Below, piece after piece: positions 51,253 to 62,000 of a stretch of DNA of 64,000 nucleotides (the stretch's first letter is position 1; each line of letters begins with the position of its first letter). The stretch comes from Pseudomonas sp. GM18. GTDB taxonomy: Bacteria > Pseudomonadota > Gammaproteobacteria > Pseudomonadales > Pseudomonadaceae. The stretch covers positions 1 to 64,000 of the forward strand of contig NZ_AKJT01000046.1 of the NCBI RefSeq assembly GCF_000282195.1, read 5' to 3'. Below the pieces are notes generated by a model that was not told where the DNA came from, did no database searches, and was given only the letters and a program-made list of their open reading frames with translations. Both the position numbers and the translations under genes were made by a program.

Positions 51253-52038
51253 ATGCTTCCGGCTCTATGGGTTGCCAAAACAGGTCTGTCCGCCCAGGAT
51301 ACTAACCTCACCACCATTTCCAACAACCTGGCGAACGTATCGACCACGGGTTTCAAGCGTGATCGCGCCGAGTTCCAGGACTTGCTGTATCAGATCAAAC
51401 GCCAGCCAGGCGCCCAGTCGACCCAGGACAGCGAACTGCCGTCGGGTCTGCAAGTGGGTACCGGTGTGCGCATCGTCGGCACCCAGAAAAACTTCACCGC
51501 CGGCAGCCTGCAAACCACCGAGCAGCCGTTGGACATGGCCATCGACGGTCGCGGTTTCTTCCAGATCCTGCAGCCCGATGGCACGACGTCCTACACCCGT
51601 GACGGTACCTTCCACCTGGATTCCAACGGGCAGATCGTCAACGCCAGCGGCTTCGCCCTGGAGCCGGCCATTGTCATTCCGAACAACGCCCAGACGTTCA
51701 CCGTTGGCCGTGACGGCACCGTGTCCATCACTGTTGCCGGCAGCCCGGCCGCCCAAGTGATCGGCAACCTGCAAACCGCCGACTTCATCAACCCGGCCGG
51801 TCTGCAAGCGGTGGGTAACAACCTGTTCCTGGAAACCGCTGCCAGTGGTGCGCCGCAAGTCGGCACCCCGGGCCTGGCCGGTTTCGGCACCACGCTGCAG
51901 AACACTCTGGAAACGTCCAACGTCAGCACCGTTGAAGAGATGGTCAACATGATCACCACTCAGCGCGCCTACGAGATGAACTCCAAAGTGATCTCCACCG
52001 CCGACCAGATGCTCTCGTTCGTAACGCAGAATCTGTAA
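51253..52038 (+). CDS. flgG: Flagellar basal-body distal rod protein FlgG
   Basis: The 261-residue product has MLPALWVAKTGLSAQDTNLTTISNNLANVSTTGFKRDRAEFQDL at the N-terminus and LETSNVSTVEEMVNMITTQRAYEMNSKVISTADQML at the C-terminus, as in all FlgG proteins. It forms the distal rod, to which the P and L rings attach. It lies 45 bases after flgF, with AGGAGAATCG before the ATG. Confidence 0.96.
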   Translation: MLPALWVAKTGLSAQDTNLTTISNNLANVSTTGFKRDRAEFQDLLYQIKRQPGAQSTQDSELPSGLQVGTGVRIVGTQKNFTAGSLQTTEQPLDMAIDGRGFFQILQPDGTTSYTRDGTFHLDSNGQIVNASGFALEPAIVIPNNAQTFTVGRDGTVSITVAGSPAAQVIGNLQTADFINPAGLQAVGNNLFLETAASGAPQVGTPGLAGFGTTLQNTLETSNVSTVEEMVNMITTQRAYEMNSKVISTADQMLSFVTQNL

Positions 52039-52090
52039 TCAAGTCTATGAGGCGGCCATGAGGTCGCCTGCAACACCGTGAGGTAGGGTC

Positions 52091-52786
52091 ATGAATCGCT
52101 TTGTATCTGTTCTGGCACTGAGTGGGGTCGCCGCGCTGGCGGGGTGCGTCGGTCCGACGCCCAAGCCCAATGACCCTTACTACGCCCCGGTGTTGCCGCG
52201 CACGCCGCTGCCGGCTGCCGCCAATAACGGCTCGATCTACCAGGCCGGTTTCGAACAGAACCTGTACAGCGACCGCAAGGCGTTCCGGGTGGGTGACATC
52301 ATCACCATCACCCTGAACGAGCGCACCCAGGCGAGCAAGAACGCCAACTCGCAGATCGACAAGACCAGCGACACCAGCGTCGGCCTGACCTCGTTGTTCG
52401 GCTCCAGCCTGACCACCAACAACCCGATCGGTGGCAACGACTTGAGCCTGAACGCCGGCTACAAAGCTGATCGCGCAAGCAAAGGCGACAGCAAGACCGG
52501 CCAAAGCAACAGCCTGACCGGTTCGATCACTGTGACCGTTGCCGATGTGTTGCCCAACGGCATCATCGCTGTGCGCGGCGAGAAGTGGCTGACCCTCAAC
52601 ACCGGTGACGAACTGGTACGGATTGCCGGCCTCGTTCGCGCCGATGACATCGCCACCGATAACACCGTGTCGTCGACCCGCGTCGCCGATGCACGTATCA
52701 CCTATTCGGGCACCGGTGCGTTTGCCGATGCGAGTCAGCCAGGCTGGTTCGACCGTTTCTTCCTCAGCCCGCTGTTCCCTTTCTAG
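52091..52786 (+). CDS. flgH: Flagellar L-ring protein FlgH
   Basis: This 231-residue outer-membrane lipoprotein has lipobox LAGC with Cys19. [71 protein letters not shown] and a C-terminal [12 protein letters not shown] follow. It builds the ring around the rod in the outer membrane. It ends immediately before the flgI start. Confidence 0.95.
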   Translation: MNRFVSVLALSGVAALAGCVGPTPKPNDPYYAPVLPRTPLPAAANNGSIYQAGFEQNLYSDRKAFRVGDIITITLNERTQASKNANSQIDKTSDTSVGLTSLFGSSLTTNNPIGGNDLSLNAGYKADRASKGDSKTGQSNSLTGSITVTVADVLPNGIIAVRGEKWLTLNTGDELVRIAGLVRADDIATDNTVSSTRVADARITYSGTGAFADASQPGWFDRFFLSPLFPF

Positions 52787-53902
52787 GTGGCTACGTTGAA
52801 TCTGAAAAGCCTTATGGTGGGCGCCCTGTTGCTGTGCGCGGCCTTCGATGCTCAAGCCGAACGGCTGAAAGACATCGCCAGTATTTCCGGCGTGCGTTCC
52901 AACCAATTGATTGGCTATGGCCTGGTGGTCGGGCTTAACGGCACTGGCGATCAGACGACCCAGACCCCGTTCACTCTGCAGACCTTCAACAACATGCTCT
53001 CGCAGTTCGGCATCAAGGTGCCGGCAGGTTCCGGTAACGTGCAATTGAAGAACGTCGCGGCCGTGTCGATCAGCGCCGATTTGCCAGCTTTCGCCAAGCC
53101 GGGTCAGCAGATCGATATCACCGTAGCGTCCATCGGTAACTCCAAGAGCCTGCGCGGCGGCACCTTGCTGTTGACGCCGCTCAAAGGTATCGATGGCAAC
53201 GTCTACGCCGTCGCTCAGGGCAACCTGGTGGTCGGCGGTTTCGATGCCGAAGGTCGTGACGGTTCCAAGATTACCGTCAACGTTCCGTCGGCCGGTCGTA
53301 TCCCCGGTGGTGCGTCGGTCGAGCGTGCAGTGCCAAGCGGCTTCAATCAGGGCAACAGCCTGACACTGAACCTCAACCGTTCGGACTTCACCACGGCCAA
53401 GCGCATCGTCGACAAGATCAACGACATGCTTGGCCCTGGCGTCGCTCAGGCTATCGACGGTGGCTCGATCCGCGTGACCGCTCCACTCGATCCGAGCCAG
53501 CGGGTCGACTATTTGTCGATCCTCGAAAACCTCGAAGTCGATCCGGGTCAGGCGGTGGCGAAAGTCATCATCAATTCGCGCACCGGCACCATCGTGATCG
53601 GCCAGAACGTCAAGGTTTCCCCGGCCGCCGTGACCCACGGCAGCCTGACCGTGACCATCACCGAAGACCCGATCGTCAGCCAGCCCGGCCCTCTGTCCAA
53701 CGGGCAGACGGCGGTCGTGCCGCGCTCGCGGGTCAACGCTCAGCAAGAAGCCAAGCCGATGTTCAAGTTCGGCCCGGGCACCACCCTCGACGAGATCGTT
53801 CGTGCGGTGAACCAGGTCGGCGCGGCGCCGGGTGACTTGATGGCGATCCTTGAAGCGCTGAAACAGGCCGGCGCGTTGCAAGCCGACCTGATCGTGATCT
53901 GA
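52787..53902 (+). CDS. flgI: Flagellar P-ring protein FlgI
   Basis: The 371-residue product has a signal peptide ending DAQA, then [33 protein letters not shown], and [38 protein letters not shown] at the end. It forms the ring in the peptidoglycan layer. The GTG start at 52787 follows directly on the flgH stop, implying coupled translation; an internal ATG is possible, but the signal peptide favours the first. Confidence 0.94.
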   Translation: MATLNLKSLMVGALLLCAAFDAQAERLKDIASISGVRSNQLIGYGLVVGLNGTGDQTTQTPFTLQTFNNMLSQFGIKVPAGSGNVQLKNVAAVSISADLPAFAKPGQQIDITVASIGNSKSLRGGTLLLTPLKGIDGNVYAVAQGNLVVGGFDAEGRDGSKITVNVPSAGRIPGGASVERAVPSGFNQGNSLTLNLNRSDFTTAKRIVDKINDMLGPGVAQAIDGGSIRVTAPLDPSQRVDYLSILENLEVDPGQAVAKVIINSRTGTIVIGQNVKVSPAAVTHGSLTVTITEDPIVSQPGPLSNGQTAVVPRSRVNAQQEAKPMFKFGPGTTLDEIVRAVNQVGAAPGDLMAILEALKQAGALQADLIVI

Positions 53903-53913
53903 GGACGGCGATC

Positions 53914-55212
53914 ATGGATATGCGCAAAAGTGGTCTGGTCAGCAGCAGCGATTCGGGTTCCTACTCGGACCTGAATCGTTTGAATCAGCTCAAGGTCGGC
54001 GACAAGAACAGCGATGCGAACATGCGCAAAGTGGCGCAGGAATTCGAGTCGCTGTTCCTCGGTGAAATGCTCAAGTCCATGCGCTCGGCCACCGAAGCGC
54101 TGGGCCAGGACAATCCGCTCAACACGCCGGCGGCCAAGCAATACCAGGAAATGTACGACCAGCAGTTGGCCGTTTCCCTGTCCCGCGAGGGCGGCGGTAT
54201 TGGCCTGGCTGATGTGCTGATGCGCCAGATGTCGAAGAACAAACCGCTGGCGCCGGGTGAGGCCGCTGCCGCGTCTGCTGCCAAGCAAGCCGCCGCGAGC
54301 GCCGCCGTGGAAACACCGATTGCCGCCGGTACGGTCGCCACCAATGGGCCGCTGTCGCGCCTCAACGGTGAGCGCCCGTTGTGGGCTTCACGCGCGGTGA
54401 AGACGCCGGCAGGCGCGGGCGAGGGTACACACCGCAACGACATGGCGCTGATCAATCAGCGGCGTCTGGCGCTGCCACCGAAACTGGCCGACCGTTTGCT
54501 CGCAGGGTTGGTGCCGTCAGCATCGACCACGGCGACAACCGCCACCGCAACGCCGAACAAAATCCAGGTGCCGCCGAGCACCACGACCGGTTCCGGCCCG
54601 CTGTACAACGGCGACTGGCTGGCTTCGCAAACGGATACGACCTCCAGCGGGCGCCTGCAGATTTATGGTCGTGCCATGGCTCAAATTCCCCTGGCGCCGG
54701 CGAAAAAAGCCTTCAGTTCCGCCGACGAATTCGTCAATACCATGCTGCCGATGGCCAAAGAAGCCGCCGACCGTATTGGTGTCGATCCGCGTTATCTGGT
54801 GGCTCAGGCCGCCCTGGAAACCGGTTGGGGCAAATCGGTCATGCGCGCCCAGGATGGCAGCAGTAGCCACAACCTGTTCGGGATCAAGGCCAGCGGTAAC
54901 TGGAAGGGCGATTCGGCGCGGGCGATCACCAGCGAATTCAGAAATGGCGAGATGGTCAAGGAGACGGCCGAGTTCCGTTCCTACGCCTCTTACAAGGACA
55001 GCTTCCATGACCTTGTGACGCTGCTGCAAAGCAACAATCGCTATCAAGATGTGCTGAAGTCGGCCGATAACCCAGAACAGTTTGTACGCGAGTTGCAAAA
55101 AGCCGGGTATGCAACCGACCCGGATTACGCAAGCAAGATTTCGCAGATAGCCAAGCAGATGACGAGTTACCAAAACTACGCTGCAGCGGGCGCTTCCACT
55201 ACGCCTTTATAG
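53914..55212 (+). CDS. flgJ: Flagellar rod-cap and muramidase protein FlgJ
   Basis: The 432-residue product has an N-terminal rod-cap domain (about 30-110, KVAQEFESLFLGEMLKSMRSATEAL). A Ser/Thr/Ala-rich linker and a C-terminal glycoside hydrolase domain of the glucosaminidase type (about 265-420) follow, with the catalytic Glu in AALETGWGKS and SSHNLFGIKA. It opens peptidoglycan for rod assembly. It is longer than enterobacterial FlgJ (about 313) because of the linker. It starts 11 bases after flgI. Confidence 0.94.
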   Translation: MDMRKSGLVSSSDSGSYSDLNRLNQLKVGDKNSDANMRKVAQEFESLFLGEMLKSMRSATEALGQDNPLNTPAAKQYQEMYDQQLAVSLSREGGGIGLADVLMRQMSKNKPLAPGEAAAASAAKQAAASAAVETPIAAGTVATNGPLSRLNGERPLWASRAVKTPAGAGEGTHRNDMALINQRRLALPPKLADRLLAGLVPSASTTATTATATPNKIQVPPSTTTGSGPLYNGDWLASQTDTTSSGRLQIYGRAMAQIPLAPAKKAFSSADEFVNTMLPMAKEAADRIGVDPRYLVAQAALETGWGKSVMRAQDGSSSHNLFGIKASGNWKGDSARAITSEFRNGEMVKETAEFRSYASYKDSFHDLVTLLQSNNRYQDVLKSADNPEQFVRELQKAGYATDPDYASKISQIAKQMTSYQNYAAAGASTTPL

Positions 55213-55235
55213 GCACAAGGCATAAGGTTTGAATC

Positions 55236-57296
55236 ATGAGTTTGCTCAACATCGGGATGTCGGGTTTATCCGCTGGCCAAAGCGCGTTGATGGTTACCGG
55301 TAACAACATTGCCAACGCCGACACCGCAGGCTACTCGCGTCAGCAAACCGTGCAGGGCAGCAAGGCCTCGAATCAGTTCGGCAATGTCTACATCGGCACG
55401 GGTACGACCCTGGCTGATGTGCGTCGGGTGTACAACAGCTACCTCGATGCGCAACTGCAAACCACTACCTCGCTCAACAGCGACTCGGCGGCCTACGCCG
55501 GGCAGATCAGCCCGCTCGATGCGTTGCTGTCGGACAGCGGCACCGGCCTCAACGGCGCCCTGACCAAGTTCTTCGCCTCGGTACAGAACGTCAACGCCAA
55601 ACCGGGCGACGATGCTTCCCGCCAACTGCTGCTCAGCGATGCGCAAGCCCTGAGCAATCGTTTCAACTCGATCTCCAGTCAGTTGACCACGCAGAACGCG
55701 AACATCAACGGCAACCTGGCGGACATGGCCGATCAGGTCAACAAACTGGCGACCACCGTGGCCCAGTTGAACCAGAAGATCTCCGAAGTTTCCAACGCCG
55801 GCGGCCAGCCCAACGACTTGCTCGACGCGCGCAACGAGACCGTACGCCAGTTGTCCACCTTCACCGGTGCGCAAGTGCTCGAGCGTGACGGTAACCTCGA
55901 CATTTACCTGGGCAGCGGTCAGCCGCTGGTCATGGGCAGCACCGCCAGCAAGCTGGAAGTGGTGCCGAGCAAAGAAGACCCATCGCGTTCGGCCATTCAG
56001 CTCAATCGCGGTTCGAGCACCATCGACATCACCTCGGTAATGACCGGTGGTGAAATGGGCGGCTTGCTGCGTTATCGCAGCACCGTGCTGGACCCGGCCA
56101 TGAACGAGCTGGGGCGTGTGGCGCTGGTTGTCGCCGATCAGATGAACACTGTCCAGGCCCAGGGCATCGACAAGAACGGTGACTTCGGTTCGAACCTGTT
56201 CAACAGCATCAACACTGCCGCGCAAATGGCTCAGCGCAGCGTTGCCACGGTCGGCAATAGCGCCGGCTCAGGCAACTTCGACGTGAGCATCGAGGACAGC
56301 GGCAAGCTGACCATCAACGATTACAAGGTCACCTTCACCAGCGCCACCAACTACACCGTGCAGCGTCTGCCTGAAGGCACCGCCATGGGCGCGTTCAGCA
56401 CGCTGACCACGCCACCGCCGGTGATCGATGGTTTCTCCATGACACTTTCCGGTGGCACCGCAGCCGCCGGCGACACGTTCAAGATCACCCCGACCCGCAA
56501 CGCGGCGACCAACATCAAGACCGAGATGACCGACTCCAAGCGTCTGGCCATCGCGGCACCGTTGGGCGCGGCAATTGCTGCGGGCGGCAGCGGAACATTG
56601 ACGATTCCGGCCAGCGGCCAACCGACCTTGACCACGAAGTTCGATATCTACGACACGGCGACCACCACCACGATCCAGAACGGCCTGAAGACGTCGACGC
56701 CGGTCAAAATCGTATTTGGTGCGGCCGGTGGTACGACTCAGACTTTCCAAATGCTCGACGCCCAAGGCAACTCGCTCAGCAGCGGCACCATCGTGCCGGG
56801 CCAGAACAATACGCTGAGCCTGACCATTCCACTGGTCGACGCCACCGGTGCCGCGATCAATGATCCGGGACCGCCCATCGTGCAGCGCACTGTGTCGTTT
56901 GACATGACCGTGGCTGGTTCGCCAGCCAACGGCACCGCGATCAACGTATCGCTCAGCCAGCCGGGTTCGCTGGATAACCGTAACGGCACCACACTGGCTG
57001 CCTTGCAGACCAAGCAGACTGTGGACACCGGTTCGGCCAGCAACGGTATTTCCCTGAACGACGCCTACGGCAAGCTGGTCTCGGGCGTTGGCGCCAAGGC
57101 CGCGCAAGGCAAGCTCGACAGCGCTGCCACTGAAGCGATTCTGGCCAACGCCAAGGGCGCTCGCGATTCCTTGTCCGGTGTCGACCTCGATGAGGAAACC
57201 GGCAACCTGGTCAAGTACCAGCAGTACTACACCGCGTCTTCGCAGATCATCAAGGCTGCGCAGGAAATCTTCAGCACACTGATCAACAGTCTTTAA
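55236..57296 (+). CDS. flgK: Flagellar hook-associated protein FlgK (HAP1)
   Basis: The 686-residue product has N-terminal MSLLNIGMSGLSAGQSALMVTGNNIANADTAGYSRQQTVQ and C-terminal GVDLDEETGNLVKYQQYYTASSQIIKAAQEIFSTLINSL-type coiled coils. These are separated by a long variable Ser/Thr/Ala-rich middle (about 330-580). It forms the first hook-filament junction ring. The middle is bigger than in enterics (about 550 in total), as usual in pseudomonads. Confidence 0.95.
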   Translation: MSLLNIGMSGLSAGQSALMVTGNNIANADTAGYSRQQTVQGSKASNQFGNVYIGTGTTLADVRRVYNSYLDAQLQTTTSLNSDSAAYAGQISPLDALLSDSGTGLNGALTKFFASVQNVNAKPGDDASRQLLLSDAQALSNRFNSISSQLTTQNANINGNLADMADQVNKLATTVAQLNQKISEVSNAGGQPNDLLDARNETVRQLSTFTGAQVLERDGNLDIYLGSGQPLVMGSTASKLEVVPSKEDPSRSAIQLNRGSSTIDITSVMTGGEMGGLLRYRSTVLDPAMNELGRVALVVADQMNTVQAQGIDKNGDFGSNLFNSINTAAQMAQRSVATVGNSAGSGNFDVSIEDSGKLTINDYKVTFTSATNYTVQRLPEGTAMGAFSTLTTPPPVIDGFSMTLSGGTAAAGDTFKITPTRNAATNIKTEMTDSKRLAIAAPLGAAIAAGGSGTLTIPASGQPTLTTKFDIYDTATTTTIQNGLKTSTPVKIVFGAAGGTTQTFQMLDAQGNSLSSGTIVPGQNNTLSLTIPLVDATGAAINDPGPPIVQRTVSFDMTVAGSPANGTAINVSLSQPGSLDNRNGTTLAALQTKQTVDTGSASNGISLNDAYGKLVSGVGAKAAQGKLDSAATEAILANAKGARDSLSGVDLDEETGNLVKYQQYYTASSQIIKAAQEIFSTLINSL

Positions 57297-57309
57297 GGAG
57301 TCGTAGCCC

Positions 57310-58878
57310 ATGCGCATTTCTACCGCCCAGTTTTACGAGTCCTCTGCTGCCAACTATCAGAAGAACTTTTCCAACGTGGTCAAGAGCAGTGAAGAGGCCA
57401 GCAGCCTGGTTCGCGTGAATACCGCGGCCGATGATCCGGTCGGCGCTTCGCGTCTGCTGCAATTGGGTCAGCAGGCTTCGATGCTTGATCAGTATTCGGC
57501 CAACATGACCACCATCAAAGGCACCCTCGGCCAGACCGAAGCGGTGATGACCAGTATCGGCAACGTGCTGCAGCGTGCCAAAGAGCTGGCGCTGGGCGCT
57601 GGCAACGCTGGCTATACCGATGCCGACCGACAGGCCAACGCTTCCGAACTGGGGCAGATCGAAGAACAACTGCTCAGCCTGATGAACACCAAGGATGAAA
57701 ACGGCAAGTACATTTTCTCCGGATCCAAGGGCGATGTGGTGCCGTTCTCCCGCAACACCGATGGCAGCTACACCTACAACGGTGATCAGGTCACGCTGGA
57801 TCTGCCAATCGGCGATACCCAGTCGATGGCCACCAACAGCACCGGTTGGGACGTGTTCCAGCAGGCGATCAACACTACCCGGACCCAGACCACGCTCACC
57901 GCGCCTGCGGTCGATGACGGTCGTGTGGTGCTGTCCAACGGTCAGGTCGAATCCGATGTCACCTACAACGCCAAGTTCCGCAGCGGCGAGCCTTACACCG
58001 TGAGTTTCGTCAGCGGTACGCAGCTGCAAATTACGGACTCGTTGGGTAATGATGTCACCGCCGAGGCCAGTCAGAACGGCGTGTTCAGTTCCACCAGTGG
58101 TGCGGCCACACAGACTGTCAGTTTCCGTGGCCTTGATCTGAACTTGAACATCAACCTGCAAGCGGGGGATGTCCCGGGAACCGTGATCACCGGGCACAGC
58201 TTCACGCTGGCAGCCAAGCCGGACAGCTTCAACACTTCGCGCAGCCCGGGCAACCCGTCGACCGCGCTGGTCACCGGCGCCTCTGTGACCAACAGCACCA
58301 ACTACCACGCCAGCTTCCCGGGCGGCGGGGCGATTCTCAAGTTCACCAGTGCCACGAACTTCGAACTCTATGCCGCGCCATTGACCGCCAACAGTAAACC
58401 GGTGTCCACCGGTACCATGGCCGGTACGACCGCGACAGCATCGGGTGTCTCGTTCACCGTGGCCGGTACGCCGGGTGCAGGCGATCAGTTCTCGGTGGCG
58501 GTCAACACGCACCAGACCCAAAACATTCTGGACACCGTCAGCCAGCTGAAAACAGCGCTGTCGACGCCAACCAATAATAATCCGATTGCCGTTCAGCAAA
58601 TGAACGCTGCAGTCACTGCCGGTATCGGCAACCTGTCCAGCGGCATGGACCAACTGGCCTCCGGTATCAGTTCTGTAGGCGGTCGCGGTGCGTCATTGGA
58701 TACCCAGACTGATATCAACCAGAGTCTGGCACTCGCCAACACCCAGACCCAATCGGCCATTCGCGATTCCGATCCGGCTGAGGTAATGACCCGCCTGACT
58801 CTGCAGCAGACCATGCTGCAAGCTTCGCAACTGGCGTTCAGCAAGATCGCTCAGTTGGGGCTGTTCAACAAAGTCTGA
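57310..58878 (+). CDS. flgL: Flagellar hook-associated protein FlgL (HAP3)
   Basis: The 522-residue product starts MRISTAQFYESSAANYQKNFSNVVKSSEEASSLVRVNTAADDPVGASRLLQLG, the flagellin-like N-terminus of FlgL. It ends DPAEVMTRLTLQQTMLQASQLAFSKIAQLGLFNKV. The central variable domain (about 190-420) is an insertion relative to enteric FlgL (about 317). It is the second junction protein between hook and filament. It is 13 bases after flgK and ends the flg operon. Confidence 0.95.
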   Translation: MRISTAQFYESSAANYQKNFSNVVKSSEEASSLVRVNTAADDPVGASRLLQLGQQASMLDQYSANMTTIKGTLGQTEAVMTSIGNVLQRAKELALGAGNAGYTDADRQANASELGQIEEQLLSLMNTKDENGKYIFSGSKGDVVPFSRNTDGSYTYNGDQVTLDLPIGDTQSMATNSTGWDVFQQAINTTRTQTTLTAPAVDDGRVVLSNGQVESDVTYNAKFRSGEPYTVSFVSGTQLQITDSLGNDVTAEASQNGVFSSTSGAATQTVSFRGLDLNLNINLQAGDVPGTVITGHSFTLAAKPDSFNTSRSPGNPSTALVTGASVTNSTNYHASFPGGGAILKFTSATNFELYAAPLTANSKPVSTGTMAGTTATASGVSFTVAGTPGAGDQFSVAVNTHQTQNILDTVSQLKTALSTPTNNNPIAVQQMNAAVTAGIGNLSSGMDQLASGISSVGGRGASLDTQTDINQSLALANTQTQSAIRDSDPAEVMTRLTLQQTMLQASQLAFSKIAQLGLFNKV

Positions 58879-58884
58879 GTCAGG

Positions 58885-58980
58885 GCCTTCGCGATGATCT
58901 CGCGAAGGCTTGCGACTGCCGAGTGCAAACCGTCTTTATTCAGCGGTTCGGGGAGTTTCACTTCGTTGAAGTAAGCTCCC
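58885..58980 (+). promoter_or_regulatory. Two hairpins between flgL and the glycosyltransferase gene
   Basis: GCCTTCGCGA (58885-58894) pairs perfectly with TCGCGAAGGC (58900-58909). GGGAG-TTTCACTTC and GAAGTAAG-CTCCC (58951-58980) form an imperfect second stem that ends 22 bases before the next start. The first lacks a T-run but may still end flg transcripts. The second could influence translation of the downstream gene, which has no clear ribosome site. Confidence 0.5.
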
Positions 58981-59002
58981 GCCGCTCGCGAGTTCTCCCG
59001 CC

Positions 59003-62000
59003 GTGAAACCAGCACCTCTTGTCACCATCGCCATCCCCGCCTTCAACCCGCAGTTCTTCCAGACGGCACTGCAAAGCGCGCTGAATCAGACCTACGCCAA
59101 TCTTGAAGTGATCATCTGCGATGACAGTAGCGGTGATGAGATCCGCGAGATCGTCGATGCCTGTGAGGTGCCTGTCTCGATTCGCCTGCGCTATGTGCGC
59201 AATCCGCAGCGCCTGGGTTTTCAGGCCAACCTCATGGCCTGCGCGCAAGAGGCCAGCGGTGACTATCTGAAGTTGCTGTGTGACGACGACCAGCTACTTC
59301 CTGAATGCATCACTCAGCAGATCGGCGGCTTCATCGACCACAACGACGTCAACCTGGTGATCGGCCAGCGGCAGTTTTACGACAGTGATTACATCCTGCT
59401 TTCCGACCGTGTGGAAAATTGCTGTTTTTCCACCGGTGTCACCTTGTTCAAGGGTGAGGATCTGCTGGGCATTCTGGAAAGCAGTCCGGTCAATTTTCTC
59501 AGTGGCCTCAGCGGGGCGTTGTTGCGAACCCGTCATGCGCTGGAATATTTGCCGGCCCTGACTCAGATCGGCGAAGGTTTTATCGCGTGTCTGGACTTCG
59601 CCTTGTTTGCCTGCCTGCTACGGCGTGGCAATCTGGTGGTGGTAGGTCAGGTGTTGAGCCTTGAACGTTTGCATCCGGCGCGGCTGAGCGATCAGGCGCC
59701 AGTCAAGGCTGCGGTAATGACCGAGCTCGACTGGCTCAAGCAAATGCTTGCCTTGCGCAGTGGTGAGCCGGCGCCTGCGCCGGGCTGGGTACGTTATCTG
59801 GCATTGGCCGATGCGATTGAAGGGCACGCCTATGCCTGGGAAGAAACCGCGCTGGGCCGGCAACTGGGCTTCATTCAAACGATGGTGCACACCCGGGTAG
59901 GCGTCGAGTGCGAGAGCTTTGCCGACATGTACCGGGAATGGCTGTCGTGCCGTCGTTTGAAACCGGCCCAGCAACGTTTGCTCGACGCCCGATTGCAGGG
60001 TTGGAGCTGGCGTCCGCGCATCGTGCCGATTGTTCTCGACAGCGAAGGCGATGTTCCGGCGCTGGAAGAGACGCTCAAGAGTATTCGTCAGCAAACCTAT
60101 GCTTCTGAGCAAGTGGTAGTGCTGTCCCAATTGCAGCACGCGCCATGCGACGGTGTGCGTCATGTGCGCCTGGATGATGAACCGGTTACCCAGTTCAATC
60201 GCCTGCTGGCCCAGTTGGACAATGCAGATTGGATCTATCTGGTTCGCGCGGGGGATCGCTTGAATGAACTGGCTTTGCTGTTGCTGGCAGAGCGCATGGT
60301 GGAAATGCCTGAAGTGCGCTGCCTCTACAGTGACGAGGGCGGATTGCGTGATGACGTCTCGGTCGAGCCGGTGTTCAAGCCGGACTTCAACCTGGATCTG
60401 ATGCGCAGCTATCCCTATGTCGGCCGCGTGCTGGCCCTGCAACGGCAGCGGATGATCGAGCTGGGTGGCATGCAACACGGTTTTGGCGAGCTGGGTGTGC
60501 ATGATCTGGTCTGGCGACTGGTGGAGAGTAATGGGCCACACGCGATCGGGCACATCACTGAAGTTCTTGTGGAGTCCGCTTTGTGTCTCTCCCAGTGGCT
60601 CACGCAGCCGCAGATTATCGAGCAGAGCCCTCGCGTGCTGGCCGCGCATCTGCAGCGACTCGGCGCACCGCACCGGATTCGCTCCGGCAGCCAGCCGATG
60701 ATCAATCGTGTGGACTACCTGCATGATGAGCCGGCCATGGTCTCGATCATCATTGCGACCCGTGATGAACTGGGCTCCCTGGAACGTTGCGTCGAAAGTC
60801 TGTTGGAGAAAACCGCCTGCCAACGCTATGAAGTTCTCATTGTCGACAATGGCAGTACTGCCGTTGATGCCTGCAACTGGCTGTCGGCCATGGAGCAAAT
60901 GGGCAGTGACAAACTTCGGGTGTTGCGCTGTGATCATGGTGACAATCTGGCGGCAGTGCAGAACTACGCTGCCGGCCACGCCCGTGGCGACTATCTGTTG
61001 TTTCTCAGCCCCTACAGTGTCGTTGTGAGCCCCGATTGGCTCGACGAGTTGCTCAATCACGCTCAGCGTCCGGAAGTCGGCGTGGTCGGCGGTCGGCTGG
61101 TGAGTCCGCAAGGGCGTATCGAGGGCACGGCCCAGGTACTGGGGTTGCGGGGAGTTGTCGGTGTTCCCAATCGTGGTGAGCCGCTCAACACGTCCGGTTA
61201 CATGCAGCGCCAGCAGACGGTACAGAATTTCAGTGCCGTGGGCATCGATTGCCTGCTCGTGCGCAAGAAGGTTTTTGATGAGCTGCATGGCCTGGACGAG
61301 CAAAATCTGGCGCAAGCACTCAATGGCGCTGACTTTTGCCTGCGCGTGAAGCAAAACGGATACCTGGTGGTGTGGACTCCCTACGCCGAATTGATGCGAG
61401 TGGTTCCATCCTCTGCCTTCAATCCCGCTCCCAGGGTGCTGCAGGCCGAGCAGAAAAGTTTTTACCAGCGATGGTTGCCGGTGATAGCCAGGGATCCGGC
61501 CTACAACCCCAATCTGAGTCTGGGCGCCAGCAACTTCAGTCTGGAGCCGGGATTCAAGGATGGCTGGGACCCGTTCTCGCGTCAGCTTTTGCCCAAGGTG
61601 CTGGGGATTCCAATCAATACCACCGCCGTGGGCCATTACCGGGTTGCCCAGCCGTTCCGTGAGTTGGAGGCGGCCGGGCGCGTGGTGGGGCACCTGAGTT
61701 ATCACACGCCGACAGACATTGACCTTGAGCGGTGCTCCCCCGACGTGATCGTGTTGCAGGGGCGCTATAGCCAGAATGCGGTCGATGAGGTTGAACGAGT
61801 CAAAAACTGTTCGCACGCTTTCCGCATCTTCGAACTTGACGATTATGTGATTGATGTCCCGAAGAAGAACGCGCACCTGCGCAAGGCTGAGGTCGGGGTC
61901 GATAAAATAGTGCGCCGTGGCGTAGGGCTGTGTGACCGGGTTGTGGTCTCGACCCAGCCCTTGGCCGATGCATTGCGGGATATGCATCACGATATCCGGG

